Shown piece by piece: positions 24,701 through 35,101 of a stretch of DNA of 64,000 nt. The stretch spans positions 143,649-207,648 of the forward strand of contig NZ_JAEHOQ010000005.1 in NCBI RefSeq assembly GCF_016239305.1. The letters run 5' to 3'. The first letter of the stretch is position 1; every line of letters begins with the position of its first letter. The notes beneath the pieces were generated by a model that was not told the origin of the DNA, did not search any database, and was given only the letters and a program-made list of their open reading frames with translations. The DNA comes from Proteus vulgaris. Its GTDB lineage: Bacteria; Pseudomonadota; Gammaproteobacteria; Enterobacterales; Enterobacteriaceae. A program made the position numbers and the translations under genes.

Positions 24701-25541
24701 GATTAATTTGCTTACCTTGAGTCTTTGCCTCAAAAGATAATTGATTGATAGTAACTGGAGCATCCCCACTCACTTGTAATTGCTTACCTTCAATACCTTC
24801 AATATTGATATCTACAGGAATAATAATTTCAGGTAACTCAGCCAATAATGGCTTAGCAAAAATCGTTTTAATTGTGTCTGCTATTGCCTGCTCTTTTTCT
24901 TTTGGTGTTTTAGGTTCAGCTTGAGGTTTCGCACTTACGACTTCTTTTGCATCTTGGGCAACGCCTTCAATACTGCCTTCTTCCGGAGTTTTGGGTAACG
25001 CCACCAGCAAATCATTAATAACGGTTGGATTTAATGTAACTTGGCGACCTTCCCACTGTGCACCTGTTTTAAACTCGCCCAGCGAGATTGCCATATCGTC
25101 AATCTTCACATGTGTATTTTCTAATGAAAGCGAGTTTAAAAAGATAGGTAACGGAGCATTAAGCTCAGTTAAAGGCTCTGATGGTGGAGTTTCTTCAGAT
25201 GGAGGGAAAGCACTTGTATCAACATTAACAATCACATCGCGTGTCCCTAATGTATCAACACAAACTTGTTTATCCGTCAGGCACGCTAAACGTAATCCTA
25301 ATGATAATTCACCAACATTAACATCAACACCGGGCATCTGATATTCAACACCCGTTAAACGTAGATCTTGCCAACCACCATTTACATCTTTAATAGCCAA
25401 ACCCGGCACCCAACGTGCAGCGCTATTAATGGCAAAATGTAAACCTGATTGTGTTCCTAAGATCCACGCTACAGCGCCAAATGTAAGCAAAATAATGATA
25501 AGGAGTGTTAACGCAATCCATTTCAACCACTTTTTTATCAT
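21717..25541 (-). CDS. tamB: translocation and assembly module inner-membrane protein TamB
   Basis: Large AsmA-like protein that spans the periplasm from an N-terminal inner-membrane anchor and works with TamA. It is implicated in outer-membrane protein assembly and phospholipid transport. The 1274 residues (E. coli 1259) begin with one transmembrane helix (about 8-28). A long run of beta-rich segments with recurrent Asn/Asp/Gly positions forms the hydrophobic groove. The C-terminal DUF490 domain covers about 920-1274 and ends in an aromatic LLYQFEF. A Pro/Glu/Lys-rich insert lies near 190-225. It overlaps the tamA stop by 4 bp. Confidence 0.96.
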   Translation of the reverse strand: MIKKWLKWIALTLLIIILLTFGAVAWILGTQSGLHFAINSAARWVPGLAIKDVNGGWQDLRLTGVEYQMPGVDVNVGELSLGLRLACLTDKQVCVDTLGTRDVIVNVDTSAFPPSEETPPSEPLTELNAPLPIFLNSLSLENTHVKIDDMAISLGEFKTGAQWEGRQVTLNPTVINDLLVALPKTPEEGSIEGVAQDAKEVVSAKPQAEPKTPKEKEQAIADTIKTIFAKPLLAELPEIIIPVDINIEGIEGKQLQVSGDAPVTINQLSFEAKTQGKQINLTQLRVDAPEGEVSLNGGITLDKQWPVNLDINATIRDVAGLEDFKDQKATLSLQGALLEELKLALSLTGTVTATLDAQAELAKPHLPLKLTLESQKVRWPLTGDVQYQLNDTRLRLNGQTDNYDLSLRSDIQGQEIPPAKLMLDAKGNEEKIELTRLRLAALQGHADITGVADWSKAISWNALLTISGINTAKQYPDMPAKLDGHIATTGSLYGGSWQLRVPDITLDGNIKNNLIKARGNAYGNDSGQWNIPQLNLILGKNKLDIEGHLGDKWALDANINAPGLNGLVPGLAGVVKGKVNIRGDINAPKIIADINAQGIKWQDQVSVESITIKGDVQSDKEIGGKLAITARQLKQADLIIRNLTLDAAGTEKQHKLTLKMDGEPVSGGLTLAGSFDKEKQQWKGTLNNTAFDTPVGEWRLNKAMALNLLAEKQEITIGSHCWVNPNAQVCVPNAITVGESGTAAITLARFDLAMIKPFLPPETSVRGVFTGDATATWNSKGGLPKASVNLKGQGVAVKQNIEGTILPIDFDVITLNAGMNNGKATLQWLISIAGNGNFKGNVHVADLEKKRQLSGTVDIDNLTLDLIKPFLGKGEIAQGNIGAQLRLGGSAQSPLLFGQFGINQLKVVGHWIPFDITKGNVDIRFNGATSDLGGRIETPEGYLNLTGNADWRKLDEWRAVVAANGNKLRVSLPPMVRIDVNPDLVFEASPHLLKLDGRIDIPWARIVVQELPESAVSASSDEVMLDKNLQPIAPKETSIPIQSNLAINIGDDVTLDAFGLSARLTGTLKVNQNKQGLGLNGQVDIPRGAFKAYGQDLQVRKGQILFSGPVDQPYLNIEAIRNPDNTADNVIAGVRVTGLADQPKVEIFSEPAKTQQEALSYLLRGEGLDSGDADSSQMTAMLIGLGVGQSGQLVGRIGETFGVSDLALDTQGVGDNSQVVVSGKITNDLQVKYGVGIFDSLATLTLRYRLMPRLYLQAVSGMNQAIDLLYQFEF

Positions 25542-27280
25542 AACTCTGCTCCTAACCCGATATAAAACTGGAGTCTACGTTTATCAACGTCACTCACTGG
25601 TAGTGCTAAATCAAATTTAATTGGCCCAACAGGTGATGCCCAGCGCACACCTGCACCTGCACCTGTTTTAAAATCACTACGAGTAAAATCATTAACGGCT
25701 TCACCACTATCAATAAAGACAGCGCTCCACCAATTACCCGTGACGTTATATTGATATTCTGCCGATCCAACGAGCATCCTTGATGCCCCGGTTAAATTAC
25801 CTTTGCTATCTTCTGGTGAAATACTTTGGTATTTAAAGCCACGAACACTTCTATCCCCCCCAGCAAAGAAACGTAACTCTGGGGGAACTTGTTCAAAAGC
25901 ATTCGTTTCAATCCAACCAAAATTACCTCTTACAACAAAGCGATGTCCTTCCCAAGGTGAACGGATCCAGACATGTTGTGTTTGAAATGCAACAAATTCG
26001 ACATCAGAGCCCCACATTTTATTAGAGTAGTCTAATGTATAACGTTGACTATCTCCCCAATAAGGCATCATGCCACCGCGTTGACGCACACGGCTGGCTG
26101 TAACACCAGGATAAAGCAACATAGTGGTATTTGTAACTTCACCTTGGGTAAAGTGGCTGAGGCTCCAACGTGTATTCACGCTGTATTGCCAGCCAGTAGA
26201 CATATCCCAATTACGAGACACATTTAATGTTGTGGTATCAGAACGAGTGTCATTTAAATCGGTACGTTTAAAACCACCTTGAACACCATAATATTGCTCT
26301 AATGGATTGACTTTAAGTGGAATTTTATAGTTTGCACCAATAGATTGTTCAGGTTGCGAAACGCTAATGTTGGAAGTTAAACTATGACCACGCGAATTCA
26401 TCCATGGTTTATCCCACTGCATATTAAGGCGAGGGCCAACGTCAGTGGCATAACCACCACCAAGCTCTACATAGTTACGAGAACGCGGAGTGACAACAGC
26501 GCTCATCGGTAAAAGATGAGAGCCTTCGGCTCGTGCTTTTGCAATATCAGGAGTAACAACCGCAGAGTTAAACCATCCCGTAGCTGCTAAACGACGGTTA
26601 AATTCAGCAAGATCTTCAGACGCGTAATATTGCCCTTCTTTAAAAGGAACAATATTTTGTAAATAGTCTTCACGGATTTGGGAGCCAGTATAATTCACTT
26701 TGCCAAAGCGATAACGTTCTCCACTATTAAAGACAAAATCCCAATACGAAGCATGGTTATCTAAAGAAACACCTAACTGACTTTTATCCATTTCTGCATC
26801 AAAGTAACCACGACGGATAGCAAGCCCTGTTAATGAGCCTTTGAGCTTTTCATAATCACCATGGTTTAAAACACTATCAAGAGGGGGCGTATTTTCTTTA
26901 ATTACCTTAGCATATTGTTCGTCGGTTTTCGCACCACCTTCAAGAACAATATCGACCCCTTTGAGTAAAATAGGAATACCAGGTTCAACTTTAGCGGTTA
27001 ATACAGAACGTGTTGGCGGTGTATTTTCTTGGTAAGAAAATGTCACACTAGGCTGATAATAGCCTAAAGGTCGAAGTCCTTCTTGAATTGCTTTTTCAAC
27101 ACGCGCACGAAAACGCCCGTCAGGTGCAACTTCTTCTGTTGTAATGTTTGATAGCTGGACTCGCGCATTTTTTTCGAGTTGCCCTTCTAAACCTTCTACT
27201 TTTAAACGCAAACTTGCCCCATAGGTAACAGGCGCGATAAAAGACAGACAGAGAACGTAGATAACGGAGTATCTCGGCAC
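25538..27280 (-). CDS. tamA: outer-membrane Omp85-family protein TamA
   Basis: Outer-membrane beta-barrel partner of TamB. The 580 residues (E. coli 577) comprise a signal peptide (about 1-21), three POTRA domains (about 22-265) and a 16-strand barrel. The barrel includes the Omp85 motif around [17 protein letters not shown] and a C-terminal strand ending YIGLGAEL. It is the first gene of tamA-tamB-ytfP and divergent from msrA. Confidence 0.97.
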   Translation of the reverse strand: MPRYSVIYVLCLSFIAPVTYGASLRLKVEGLEGQLEKNARVQLSNITTEEVAPDGRFRARVEKAIQEGLRPLGYYQPSVTFSYQENTPPTRSVLTAKVEPGIPILLKGVDIVLEGGAKTDEQYAKVIKENTPPLDSVLNHGDYEKLKGSLTGLAIRRGYFDAEMDKSQLGVSLDNHASYWDFVFNSGERYRFGKVNYTGSQIREDYLQNIVPFKEGQYYASEDLAEFNRRLAATGWFNSAVVTPDIAKARAEGSHLLPMSAVVTPRSRNYVELGGGYATDVGPRLNMQWDKPWMNSRGHSLTSNISVSQPEQSIGANYKIPLKVNPLEQYYGVQGGFKRTDLNDTRSDTTTLNVSRNWDMSTGWQYSVNTRWSLSHFTQGEVTNTTMLLYPGVTASRVRQRGGMMPYWGDSQRYTLDYSNKMWGSDVEFVAFQTQHVWIRSPWEGHRFVVRGNFGWIETNAFEQVPPELRFFAGGDRSVRGFKYQSISPEDSKGNLTGASRMLVGSAEYQYNVTGNWWSAVFIDSGEAVNDFTRSDFKTGAGAGVRWASPVGPIKFDLALPVSDVDKRRLQFYIGLGAEL

Positions 27281-27406
27281 GTTTTCTCCTCAATATGATT
27301 TAATCCATGTGATGAATTGACGAAAAACTGTTTTAAGCTTTATTGTAGATTTAGTTTATAACAATATTAAGCCTTTACCATAGTAAAGCGTTTACAAATA
27401 TAAAAA

Positions 27407-28045
27407 ATGGAGTCTACCTTGCAACATAAAGCTTACCAACCAGAGAATGCCTTAAGGGGTACCTCGACACCATTAGAAATATCTGCTAATCATGCAGTAA
27501 ATGGGCATTCCATTAATAACACTCCCGAAAAGATGAGTATCGCTTATTTTGCCATGGGTTGCTTTTGGGGCGCTGAACGTCTGTTTTGGCAACAACCCGG
27601 TGTGTACTCAACAAGCGCCGGTTACAGCGGTGGTGTAACAGAAAATCCAACTTACCAACAAGTTTGCCAAGGTTTAACTGGCCATAGTGAAGTGGTGAGA
27701 GTTGTTTTTGACCCTGCAATAATTAGCTACCAACAACTTCTGGCTCTTTTTTGGGAAAATCATAATCCATCACAAGGTATGCGCCAAGGTAATGATATTG
27801 GCAGCCAATATCGTTCTGCCATTTATACTGTTAACACAGAGCAATATGAGCAAGCTATTGAGTCAAAAAAACGTTATCAACAAGCAATGAATGCTCAAGG
27901 CGCAACAGCGGAAATTACGACAGAAATACAGCCAGCTGGCCCTTTTTATTTTGCTGAAGATTACCACCAGCAATATTTACACAAAAACCCACAAGGCTAT
28001 TGTGGATTAGGTGGGATAGGTATCTGTTTTCCTCCTGAAAAGTAA
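27407..28045 (+). CDS. msrA: peptide methionine sulfoxide reductase MsrA
   Basis: Repairs oxidised methionine (S-sulfoxide) in proteins using thioredoxin. The 212 residues match the E. coli length. The catalytic cysteine is C52 in GCFWG, with recycling cysteines C199 and C207 near the C terminus. ATG at 27407 gives the family length but lacks a clear ribosome-binding site. GGAG inside the first codons sits 6 nt before an in-frame TTG at 27419, which could be the real start. Divergent from tamA. Confidence 0.96.
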   Translation: MESTLQHKAYQPENALRGTSTPLEISANHAVNGHSINNTPEKMSIAYFAMGCFWGAERLFWQQPGVYSTSAGYSGGVTENPTYQQVCQGLTGHSEVVRVVFDPAIISYQQLLALFWENHNPSQGMRQGNDIGSQYRSAIYTVNTEQYEQAIESKKRYQQAMNAQGATAEITTEIQPAGPFYFAEDYHQQYLHKNPQGYCGLGGIGICFPPEK

Positions 28046-28195
28046 CACTAGCAGAAAATAGCAGGGCGATGATATAATTTCGTCCTCTTATCTATTTTTG
28101 TGAACAAATCCATCACAATATATTGATTTATCTTCTATTTTTAACACTCTAGTATTGCCCTTTGGATTAAATACTTGGGGTGATGTGAGCCTTAT

Positions 28196-29578
28196 ATGCT
28201 TAATAGTTTACTCATTGTGCTTTTGCTTTGTGCTATCAGCGCCTTTTTTTCGCTGTCTGAAATTTCTCTTGCCGCTTCTCGTCGAATTAAACTCAAACAA
28301 CTCGTTGATGAAGGCAATATTAACGCTGCCCGCGTCTTAAAAATGCAAGAAATGCCAGGCATGTTTTTTACTGTCGTTCAAATTGGATTAAATGCTGTTG
28401 CCATTTTGGCGGGTATCGTCGGCGAGTCTGCATTCTCTCCTTCACTAAAAAGTTTCTACCTACAATTTTTTGAAGAGCCTCTAGCGCAGCAACTTGGATC
28501 TATCTGCTCTTTTATTATTGTCACATCAATGTTTATTTTACTGGCTGACTTAACACCAAAACGTATTGGTATGATTAAGCCTGAAGCCATCGCATTAAGA
28601 ATCGTTAATCCAATGCGTTTCTGCCTTGCCTTTTTCCGCCCTTTGGTATGGTTATTTAATGGCATGGCTGATCTCATCTTCAAACTATTTAAAATCCCGA
28701 TGGTCAGAAATGAAGATATTACTTCTGATGATATCTTCGCCATTGTAGAAGCAGGGGCTGTTGCCGGGGTTTTACGTAAACAAGAACATGAACTCATTGA
28801 AAATGTCTTTGAATTAGAATCACGCACCGTTCCTTCTGCAATGACCCCTCGAGAAGATGTGGTTTATTTTGATCGTGAAGAAACTGAAAACGATATTAAA
28901 GAAAAAATTGCCACCCAGCCTCACTCTAAATTTTTAGTTTGTGAAGGTGATATCGACCATATTATTGGTTATGTAGATTCTAAAGAGCTTCTTAATCGAG
29001 TTATCAATGGACAAAGCCTAAACCTCAATGAAGGCGTTCATATCCGCAAAGTGCTCATTATTCCTGATACATTAACACTCTCAGATATGTTAGAAAGCTT
29101 TAAAACATCAGGTGAAGATTTTGCCATTATCCTCAATGAATACGCCATGGTAATGGGTGTTATTACGCTAAATGACGTGATGACAACATTGATGGGCGAC
29201 TTGATTGGACCAGGACAAGAAGAGCAAATTGTCAGTCGTGATGAGCATTCATGGTTAGTTGAAGGTGGTACACCAATTGATGATGTGATGCGTGCACTTG
29301 ATATTGATGATTTCCCTGATTCAAGTAACTACGAAACTATTGCTGGTTTTATGATGTTTCGCTTACGCAAAATCCCCAAACGCACAGATTATGTGAAGTT
29401 TTCAGGGTATAAGTTTGAAGTTGTCGATATTGATAATTATAAAATTGATCAATTACTTGTGACAAAGATTGATGATATTCCTCCCGTTAAACCTGTCTTA
29501 CAGGAGTATGTTCCTGTTACACAGACAACAACTACGGAAGTCGAAATCAAAAAAGATGAGAATAAAATTGCTGATTAG
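28196..29578 (+). CDS. ytfL: CNNM/CBS-domain membrane transporter YtfL (PaeA)
   Basis: Inner-membrane protein of the UPF0053 (CNNM/CorC-like) family. E. coli and Salmonella YtfL is reported as PaeA, protecting against putrescine and cadaverine, perhaps as an exporter. The 460-residue product has an N-terminal DUF21 domain with several transmembrane helices (about 1-150). A CBS pair follows (about 205-330, including SKFLVCEGDIDHIIGYVDSKELL), then a CorC_HlyC domain (about 345-430). It lies downstream of msrA with a 150-bp gap and is convergent with ytfK. Confidence 0.93.
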   Translation: MLNSLLIVLLLCAISAFFSLSEISLAASRRIKLKQLVDEGNINAARVLKMQEMPGMFFTVVQIGLNAVAILAGIVGESAFSPSLKSFYLQFFEEPLAQQLGSICSFIIVTSMFILLADLTPKRIGMIKPEAIALRIVNPMRFCLAFFRPLVWLFNGMADLIFKLFKIPMVRNEDITSDDIFAIVEAGAVAGVLRKQEHELIENVFELESRTVPSAMTPREDVVYFDREETENDIKEKIATQPHSKFLVCEGDIDHIIGYVDSKELLNRVINGQSLNLNEGVHIRKVLIIPDTLTLSDMLESFKTSGEDFAIILNEYAMVMGVITLNDVMTTLMGDLIGPGQEEQIVSRDEHSWLVEGGTPIDDVMRALDIDDFPDSSNYETIAGFMMFRLRKIPKRTDYVKFSGYKFEVVDIDNYKIDQLLVTKIDDIPPVKPVLQEYVPVTQTTTTEVEIKKDENKIAD

Positions 29579-29599
29579 TTAGTAACTGAGCGAAATTAA

Positions 29600-29642
29600 T
29601 AACTGAGTCTTATCTGAAAATTCAAAGAGAAAGACTCAGTTA
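29600..29642. terminator. hairpin between convergent ytfL and ytfK
   Basis: TAACTGAGTCTT pairs with AAGACTCAGTTA, a perfect 12-bp stem with a 19-nt A-rich loop. It has no T-tract. Its position between convergent genes suggests messenger 3'-end formation on both strands. Confidence 0.55.
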
Positions 29643-29657
29643 TCTATCAGATAAAAG

Positions 29658-29864
29658 TTAACCCATTTCAGCCTTAAGTAAAATAACCTGCTGGTTTACC
29701 TCACTCATAACATTAAAATGTAGCTTGTCTTTTATTTTTGGCAGTAAAATTTTGCCGTAATCAAATTCAAATGCACCCATTCCTTTGATGTAAAACCGTC
29801 CACGAAATAATGTCTTAACGTAGAGAGCAATTTTTTCAGGGTTATAGCGATTGAAGATTTTCAT
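29658..29864 (-). CDS. ytfK: SpoT-activating stress protein YtfK
   Basis: A 68-residue protein that matches E. coli YtfK almost end to end ([20 protein letters not shown], then [18 protein letters not shown]). In E. coli YtfK binds SpoT and tilts it toward ppGpp synthesis under phosphate or fatty-acid starvation, and it aids peroxide tolerance. The neighbours ytfL and ytfJ are the same as in E. coli. The start ATG has GAAAG upstream. Too short for domain analysis, but the identity is clear. Confidence 0.92.
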   Translation of the reverse strand: MKIFNRYNPEKIALYVKTLFRGRFYIKGMGAFEFDYGKILLPKIKDKLHFNVMSEVNQQVILLKAEMG

Positions 29865-30146
29865 CTTTCAGTTAGTCTCCCATGCTCGTTGTTGAGTTTA
29901 ATAAGTCATAAAGACTTATCTTTATATATCAAATTTAAAGACCTAATAATAAGTACTAGGTTCAACTTATTTAATTTTCTTATCTATTTTTACATTTATT
30001 GACAGAAAAGAATGTAAATCAAGATAACGTAAGCAATATCTTACCCTCTCAATGTTAAATAAATGTATCAAAAATGCGGTATTATTCTTCACTAGCTTCT
30101 ATGCTTAAATAGAACCTAACGTCATCTCAATAATAGGACTATGGCT

Positions 30147-30707
30147 ATGCACAAACTCACCTTAGCTGCACTTTTACTTAGCACATCAACATGGGTATTT
30201 GCCCATAACATCACTGAAAATACCGTACTTCCAGCCGTCACCATTAATGACAAAGGTGAACTACTTTATGACACAGCCAAAGATAAGTTTAGCTACCAAA
30301 ATTGGAACAGTGGTCAGCTTAGTGGAAAAGTACGTACGGTTCAGCATATAGCAGGACGTAGTAAGGCAAAAGAGATGAATGCGCCGTTTATTGAAGCCGT
30401 TAAATTGGCCAAATTCCCGCAAGCGGGTTATCAAACAACGACAATCATTAATACAGATGATGCAGTATTTGGTACAGGTCCCTTTGTACGTGGCAGTGTT
30501 GAAGACAGTAAAAAAGAGTTTCCTTGGTCACAATTTATTGTTGATGCCGATGGTGCAGCATTAAAAGGCTGGGGGTTAGAAAAAGAGAACTCAGCGATTG
30601 TTGTACTTGATAAACAAGGCAAAGTACGTTTTGTGAAAGAAGGTGTATTAAGTGGTGCTGAGATAACCACAGCTATCAATCTTATCAATGATTTAATTAA
30701 AGAATAA
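30147..30707 (+). CDS. ytfJ: periplasmic thioredoxin-fold protein YtfJ
   Basis: Predicted periplasmic protein of 186 residues with a signal peptide (MHKLTLAALLLSTSTWVFAH) and a thioredoxin-like fold lacking a CxxC pair. Conserved family blocks include GKVRTVQHIAGRSKAKEMN and TTTIINTDDAVFGTG. Two ATG codons compete at 30141 and 30147. I chose 30147 because AGGA then stands 8 nt upstream. Its activity is not established. Convergent with cysQ. Confidence 0.9.
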   Translation: MHKLTLAALLLSTSTWVFAHNITENTVLPAVTINDKGELLYDTAKDKFSYQNWNSGQLSGKVRTVQHIAGRSKAKEMNAPFIEAVKLAKFPQAGYQTTTIINTDDAVFGTGPFVRGSVEDSKKEFPWSQFIVDADGAALKGWGLEKENSAIVVLDKQGKVRFVKEGVLSGAEITTAINLINDLIKE

Positions 30708-30716
30708 TGTGAGATA

Positions 30717-30746
30717 TCGGAGCCTTTATTAAACAAAAGGCTCCGA
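30717..30746. terminator. hairpin between convergent ytfJ and cysQ
   Basis: TCGGAGCCTTT pairs with AAAGGCTCCGA around an 8-nt loop. A strong stem with weak T-tails, placed between convergent stops. Confidence 0.65.
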
Positions 30747-30761
30747 CCGCCTCTCTACATG

Positions 30762-31502
30762 CTAAAATATAGATACTCTAAATCCTGGATTTATCAGCGA
30801 CTCTTTTGGGGAATAATCTAGCGTTACCCCTTTCCAATCTGTGACATGTGCGCCAGCAGCAATCGCTATGGCATGACCTGCCGCCGTATCCCACGTATGC
30901 GTGGGTCCAAAACGAGGATAAAGCTGGGCTTTACCTTCTGCAACAAGACAAAATTTTAGAGATGAGCCGACGGCGACCGTTTGATGTTCACCTAGCTGTG
31001 ATAAATACTCTTTTAACTCATCATCTTGATGAGAACGGCTGATCACTATCACAGGGGGTTCTGCCCGACTTGCATGAATGGGTAATCGCTGGCCACACTC
31101 CTCTTTCCACGCTTTTTTATTGGCAGCCGCATATAACACATTTTGCACTGGTGCATAAACTACCCCTAAAACCGGAATACCCTTTTCGATTAAGGCGATA
31201 TTTACCGTAAACTCACCATTTTTACTGATAAATTCTTTAGTACCATCTAATGGATCAATTAGCCAATACCGATCCCAATGACGGCGAACTTCCCATTCAG
31301 GTGGATCTTCTTCAGATAATTGAGGTATATCAGGAGCAATAGAAGCAAGTCCTTGTTTGATAATTTGATGAGCGGCTAAATCTGCTTCTGTAACAGGTGA
31401 ATTATCACTTTTTTCCTGCACTTGGATCGGCTCGGATTGCTGATAAATCTGCATTATCGCCATACCGGCTTGGCGGGCTAATTTGCTGACTTGTTCTAAC
31501 AT
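30762..31502 (-). CDS. cysQ: 3'(2'),5'-bisphosphate nucleotidase CysQ
   Basis: Removes the toxic by-product PAP (and PAPS) from sulfate assimilation. The 246 residues equal the E. coli length. It is an inositol-monophosphatase-fold enzyme with metal ligands E64 (QLSEEDP) and D83/D86 (DPLDGTKEF), and the C-terminal [14 protein letters not shown] motif. It is lithium-sensitive by family. Convergent with ytfJ and followed by fklB on the same strand. Confidence 0.97.
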   Translation of the reverse strand: MLEQVSKLARQAGMAIMQIYQQSEPIQVQEKSDNSPVTEADLAAHQIIKQGLASIAPDIPQLSEEDPPEWEVRRHWDRYWLIDPLDGTKEFISKNGEFTVNIALIEKGIPVLGVVYAPVQNVLYAAANKKAWKEECGQRLPIHASRAEPPVIVISRSHQDDELKEYLSQLGEHQTVAVGSSLKFCLVAEGKAQLYPRFGPTHTWDTAAGHAIAIAAGAHVTDWKGVTLDYSPKESLINPGFRVSIF

Positions 31503-31591
31503 AATGCACCTCTCTTATTTCTATAAGCATGATCACTTCTCTTATAAAAATCAATTACCCTACTATCTCGTTATTTTAGTATAGAGACAAC

Positions 31592-31619
31592 AATAGCCGG
31601 CAAAACCGGCTATTTTTTA
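31592..31619. terminator. hairpin between cysQ and fklB
   Basis: AATAGCCGG pairs with CCGGCTATT around a CAAAA loop. The T-run is on the plus strand (TTTTTT), while the minus-strand tail (TTGTTGTC) is weaker. It lies just after the fklB stop, so it probably ends fklB messages. Confidence 0.7.
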
Positions 31620-31644
31620 CTCTTATTTACCGCAGAATAAGAAA

Positions 31645-32265
31645 TTATAAAATTTCTAATAATTCTACTTCAAATACTAATGTTGCGAATGGAGGAATAG
31701 CCGCACCTGCTCCGCGTTCGCCATAAGCTAATTGATAAGGAATATATAATTCCCATTTAGAGCCTACTGGCATTAATGTTAATGCTTCAATCCAACCTGC
31801 GATAACGCCATTTACAGGGAATTCCGCTGGCTGACCGCGTTGAACAGAACTATCAAATACAGTGCCATCAATTAAACGACCTGTGTAGTGAACACGAACA
31901 TGATCAGTACGTGCAGGGATAGCACCTTCACCCGCTGTCAGTACTTTATACTGTAAACCTGATTCAGTAACTTGAACGCCTTCATTGTTTACGTTTTTTT
32001 CTAAGAAAATTTTGCCTGCATCAGCCAGTTCTGCTTGGCGTTCTTGGCGAACAGCTTCAGCACGCTCATGCATAGTACGTAAGGCATTGTGTAATGTTTC
32101 AACAGGTACAGAAGGCGCATTACCTTCTAATGCATCGGTCAAGCCAGCTAACAGTGCTGCGGGCTCTAATCCTTGAAGACCTGATTCAGTCAGCTGTTGA
32201 CCGACTTGCAGACCAATACCGTAACTTGCCTGTGATTCGATAGAATCAAATGATGGTTTTGACAT
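31645..32265 (-). CDS. fklB: FKBP-type peptidyl-prolyl isomerase, 22 kDa (FklB)
   Basis: Cytoplasmic prolyl isomerase, 206 residues as in E. coli. It has an alpha-helical dimerisation domain (about 1-95) and a C-terminal FKBP domain (about 113-206) with [16 protein letters not shown] and the active-site end [14 protein letters not shown]. There is no signal peptide, which separates it from FkpA. An AT-rich 368-bp region with a palindromic repeat lies upstream. Confidence 0.96.
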   Translation of the reverse strand: MSKPSFDSIESQASYGIGLQVGQQLTESGLQGLEPAALLAGLTDALEGNAPSVPVETLHNALRTMHERAEAVRQERQAELADAGKIFLEKNVNNEGVQVTESGLQYKVLTAGEGAIPARTDHVRVHYTGRLIDGTVFDSSVQRGQPAEFPVNGVIAGWIEALTLMPVGSKWELYIPYQLAYGERGAGAAIPPFATLVFEVELLEIL

Positions 32266-32633
32266 GAAAAATACCGTTTTTTATGAAAGTTAATCCCAAG
32301 AATAACAGTGGTAAGGTACAGCGTAAACCTTCTGTCTTGAGTAATGGGAATTATTCGTTAAAAACCTAAACAATTGACTCTAGTTATCCTGTTTTTAGCA
32401 CTTTTTTAGTGTGATTTGCCATACTTATTTTCACAACATCGCAACACAAGCATATACTTATAAGTAGGCATAAAACTGTCTAAATCTATAAATATCAATA
32501 TATATACTCTAAATAATTCAAGTTATAGTCAGGCGGAGAGGCATATAAAGCGATGTCACTCGACTCGCTAAGCATAGTTAATCCCCTGTGGCTTGAAGTA
32601 TGACAAGTATCGATGTGTTCAGAGAGGTATTAA
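32266..32633. other. fklB-gabD divergent intergenic region
   Basis: 368 bp without a gene. The left half should contain the fklB promoter. The right part, 32504-32610, is an imperfect palindromic repeat just before the GTG start of the gabD-type gene. Confidence 0.6.
32504..32610. repeat. imperfect palindromic repeat (enterobacterial intergenic type)
   Basis: A 107-bp element whose ends are imperfect inverted repeats. The left arm starts ATACTCTAAATAATTCAAG. The complement of the right arm starts ATACTTGTCATACTTCAAG. From memory it resembles dispersed intergenic repeats of Yersinia, Photorhabdus and Proteus (YPAL/ERIC-like). It ends 24 bp before the gabD start. Confidence 0.6.
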
Positions 32634-34082
32634 GTGAAGATAACGACAAACCCCTATTTCCGCGAACAAGGCTATATTAATGGCCTTTGGTGTAACGCTA
32701 AAAATAACGACACGGTTGATGTCATTGATCCCGCAACTGGCACACTTTTGGGTACTGTTCCTAATATGGGAACGCAAGAAGCAATAATGGCAGTTGATGC
32801 TGCACAAAAAGCCTTACCCCAATGGCGTGCACTAACAGCTCATCAACGTAGCGTATTATTACAAAATTGGTTTAAATTAATCACTGAAAACAAGAGAAAA
32901 CTTGCTGAATTAATGACATTTGAGCAAGGAAAACCTGTTGCTGAAGCTGAAGGCGAAATTACTTATGCAGCTTCTTTTATTGAGTGGTTTGCTGAACAAG
33001 GTAAAAGAACCAACGGTGAAATCATACCCTCACCTTCTGCTGATAAACGTTTGATGGTGATTAAACAAGGTATTGGTGTTTGTGCCGCCATCACGCCCTG
33101 GAACTTTCCTGCTGCAATGATCACCCGTAAAGCCGCACCTGCATTAGCTGCGGGTTGTACTATGGTGATTAAACCGGCCAATGAAACACCTTATACCGCT
33201 CTAGCTTTAGCTGAATTAGCAACTCAAGCGGGTATTCCAGCTGGTGTTATTAATATTGTCACTGGTGATGCTATTAAAATTGGTGAGGTCTTTACCTCTG
33301 ATAATCGTGTTCGCAAATTAAGTTTTACTGGCTCTACGGGTGTTGGACGTTTATTAATGCGTCAATGTTCTGATAGCGTAAAAAAAGTCTCTTTAGAATT
33401 AGGCGGTAATGCGCCATTTATCGTATTTAACGACGCAGATATTGATAAAGCGGTTGAAGGTGCCATGGGTGCTAAATTCCGTAATGCAGGACAAACTTGT
33501 GTTTGTGCTAACCGTTTCTATATCCATAAAGATGTTTACCAACAATTTAGTGAGCGTTTTGTCGTCGCTGTTAAAAAACTTAAAGTCGGTAACGGTTTTG
33601 AAGAAGGTGTCACTATTGGGCCTCTGATTAACCGTAAAGCTATTGAGAAATCACAATCATTGCTTGCCGATACACTCAAACGGGGTGCAACACTGCTTTG
33701 TGGTGGAGAAAGTGATAAAGCGGGTGAAAACTTTTTCCAACCTACTGTTATCGGCAATGTGCCCGCTGATAGCCATATTCTTGAAGAAGAGATCTTTGGC
33801 CCTGTCGCACCTTTAGTTATTTTTGAAAATGAAGATGAAGTGGTGCATTTAGCCAATAACACCATTTATGGCTTAGCCGCTTATTTTTATAGTGAAAATC
33901 CACAGCGTATTTGGCGCGTTGCCGAAAATCTAGAATACGGCATGGTGGGGATTAATACGGGATTAATTTCCAATGAAGTGGCGCCATTCGGTGGTATTAA
34001 ACAGTCAGGTTTAGGCCGTGAAGGTTCCGAACATGGTATTGAAGACTATATGGAGATGAAGTATCTCTGCCAAGGATTATAA
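32634..34082 (+). CDS. gabD: NAD(P)-dependent succinate-semialdehyde dehydrogenase
   Basis: Aldehyde dehydrogenase that oxidises succinate semialdehyde to succinate, the last step of GABA use. The 482 residues equal E. coli GabD in length and are similar throughout, with catalytic E255 (LELGG) and C289 (GQTCVCA), and the cofactor loop FTGSTGVG. It starts at GTG with GAGAGG upstream. No gabT or gabP is adjacent, so the substrate assignment rests on sequence alone. Other semialdehyde substrates are possible. Confidence 0.85.
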   Translation: MKITTNPYFREQGYINGLWCNAKNNDTVDVIDPATGTLLGTVPNMGTQEAIMAVDAAQKALPQWRALTAHQRSVLLQNWFKLITENKRKLAELMTFEQGKPVAEAEGEITYAASFIEWFAEQGKRTNGEIIPSPSADKRLMVIKQGIGVCAAITPWNFPAAMITRKAAPALAAGCTMVIKPANETPYTALALAELATQAGIPAGVINIVTGDAIKIGEVFTSDNRVRKLSFTGSTGVGRLLMRQCSDSVKKVSLELGGNAPFIVFNDADIDKAVEGAMGAKFRNAGQTCVCANRFYIHKDVYQQFSERFVVAVKKLKVGNGFEEGVTIGPLINRKAIEKSQSLLADTLKRGATLLCGGESDKAGENFFQPTVIGNVPADSHILEEEIFGPVAPLVIFENEDEVVHLANNTIYGLAAYFYSENPQRIWRVAENLEYGMVGINTGLISNEVAPFGGIKQSGLGREGSEHGIEDYMEMKYLCQGL

Positions 34083-34246
34083 ATAATCTTTACTCCACTC
34101 ATAAAAGTAAGTCAGCATGGATGCTACTGCTTTTTCCCTTGCTATTTTTTCTTATTATTAAAAAATATTAAAAATCCTTTATTTAATATAAAGATATGAA
34201 ATCAGATTTATATATCTTCAATTTTTTTATATCACGTAATTAATTT

Positions 34247-34279
34247 AAAAAATCCAGCATTCCTTTGCTGAAGATTTTT
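34247..34279 (-). terminator. intrinsic terminator after zinT
   Basis: On the minus strand AAAATC-TT-CAGCA pairs with TGCTG-GATTTT around a 6-nt loop, followed by a T-run. It ends the rpmE2-rpmJ2-zinT messenger. Confidence 0.75.
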
Positions 34280-34310
34280 ATTATTTCATTTTCTATTTAT
34301 TTTATTTAAA

Positions 34311-34958
34311 TCAGTGATAAAGCATTTCATGAACAATATCATCTGCTTTCATAGAATAAGGATAGTAAGTTGGCCAGTTACTTAGCTCTTTAAGTAATTC
34401 ATCTTGCGATGTATTACCCATATATAAATGGAAGTGTTCCGCTTTTTCTGGCGCAATAATGTGGTCGCTAAATTGAATAAATTTTGGTGCTTGGCTTTTG
34501 GCATCATCACAGCGAAAAAGATAACGCACTCCTTTTTTACCTGATCCATAATGTAAAATACGATAGCCATCATAGTGATATTCACAACGCTCTACTTTTT
34601 CACCTTGATGAAATTCAATGATATTATTTTCAATACCAATCATATCAATGTCTGTTTTATACCCTTGAGTATAATAAGCACGATATTCTTCAATCGTTTT
34701 ATCTTTTTTAGTTTCTGCTTTTTTCTGTAAAACCTCATCTAATTCGCCACTACGAAGATAAGGTTCAACGGATTGCCATACTCCTTCCCAATCACTAAGT
34801 TGACGATCGAGAACATCCTTGTCCTCAAAAATACCATTAGCAGCATCTCTTTGTGCTTGTGTTTGTACTTTTTCATGATGATGCCCATGAGCTAAAACAG
34901 ACATCGTGCTACTCAACAATCCCATAATCAAAACACAAGAAAGTATCGGTCTTTGCAT
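34311..34958 (-). CDS. zinT: periplasmic zinc/cadmium-binding protein ZinT
   Basis: Zinc scavenging lipocalin-like protein thought to pass Zn to the ZnuABC system under starvation. It has 215 residues with a signal peptide (about 1-23). A His-rich mature N terminus (HGHHHE at 24-29) and the conserved C-terminal block SDHIIAPEKAEHFHLYMG supply metal ligands. It lies 4 bp after rpmJ2 and belongs to a Zur-type operon. Closely similar to E. coli ZinT (YodA). Confidence 0.95.
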   Translation of the reverse strand: MQRPILSCVLIMGLLSSTMSVLAHGHHHEKVQTQAQRDAANGIFEDKDVLDRQLSDWEGVWQSVEPYLRSGELDEVLQKKAETKKDKTIEEYRAYYTQGYKTDIDMIGIENNIIEFHQGEKVERCEYHYDGYRILHYGSGKKGVRYLFRCDDAKSQAPKFIQFSDHIIAPEKAEHFHLYMGNTSQDELLKELSNWPTYYPYSMKADDIVHEMLYH

Positions 34959-34962
34959 GATT

Positions 34963-35088
34963 TTACCCCTGAACTGCTTTAAAACGCGGATTTGACTTAC
35001 AAATCACATAAAGGCGACCACGGCGACGCACAATCTTACAATCAGGATGACGCTGTTTTGCACTTTTTAATGAACTTAATACCTGCAT
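34963..35088 (-). CDS. rpmJ2: zinc-independent ribosomal protein L36 paralogue (type B)
   Basis: A 41-residue L36 of the YkgO type: [20 protein letters not shown], then [21 protein letters not shown]. Two of the four zinc ligands of the normal L36 are missing, so it needs no zinc and can replace the zinc form under starvation. Start chosen at ATG 35088 with AAGGAAAG upstream; the longer frame is spurious. It sits between rpmE2 (13-bp gap) and zinT (4-bp gap). Confidence 0.93.
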   Translation of the reverse strand: MQVLSSLKSAKQRHPDCKIVRRRGRLYVICKSNPRFKAVQG

Positions 35089-35101
35089 TTTTCTTTCCTT
35101 T

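Noticed and set aside
34083..34310. Terminator directly after gabD
   Set aside because: The CAGCAT/ATGCT inverted repeat near 34113 has a 2-nt loop and cannot form a stable hairpin.
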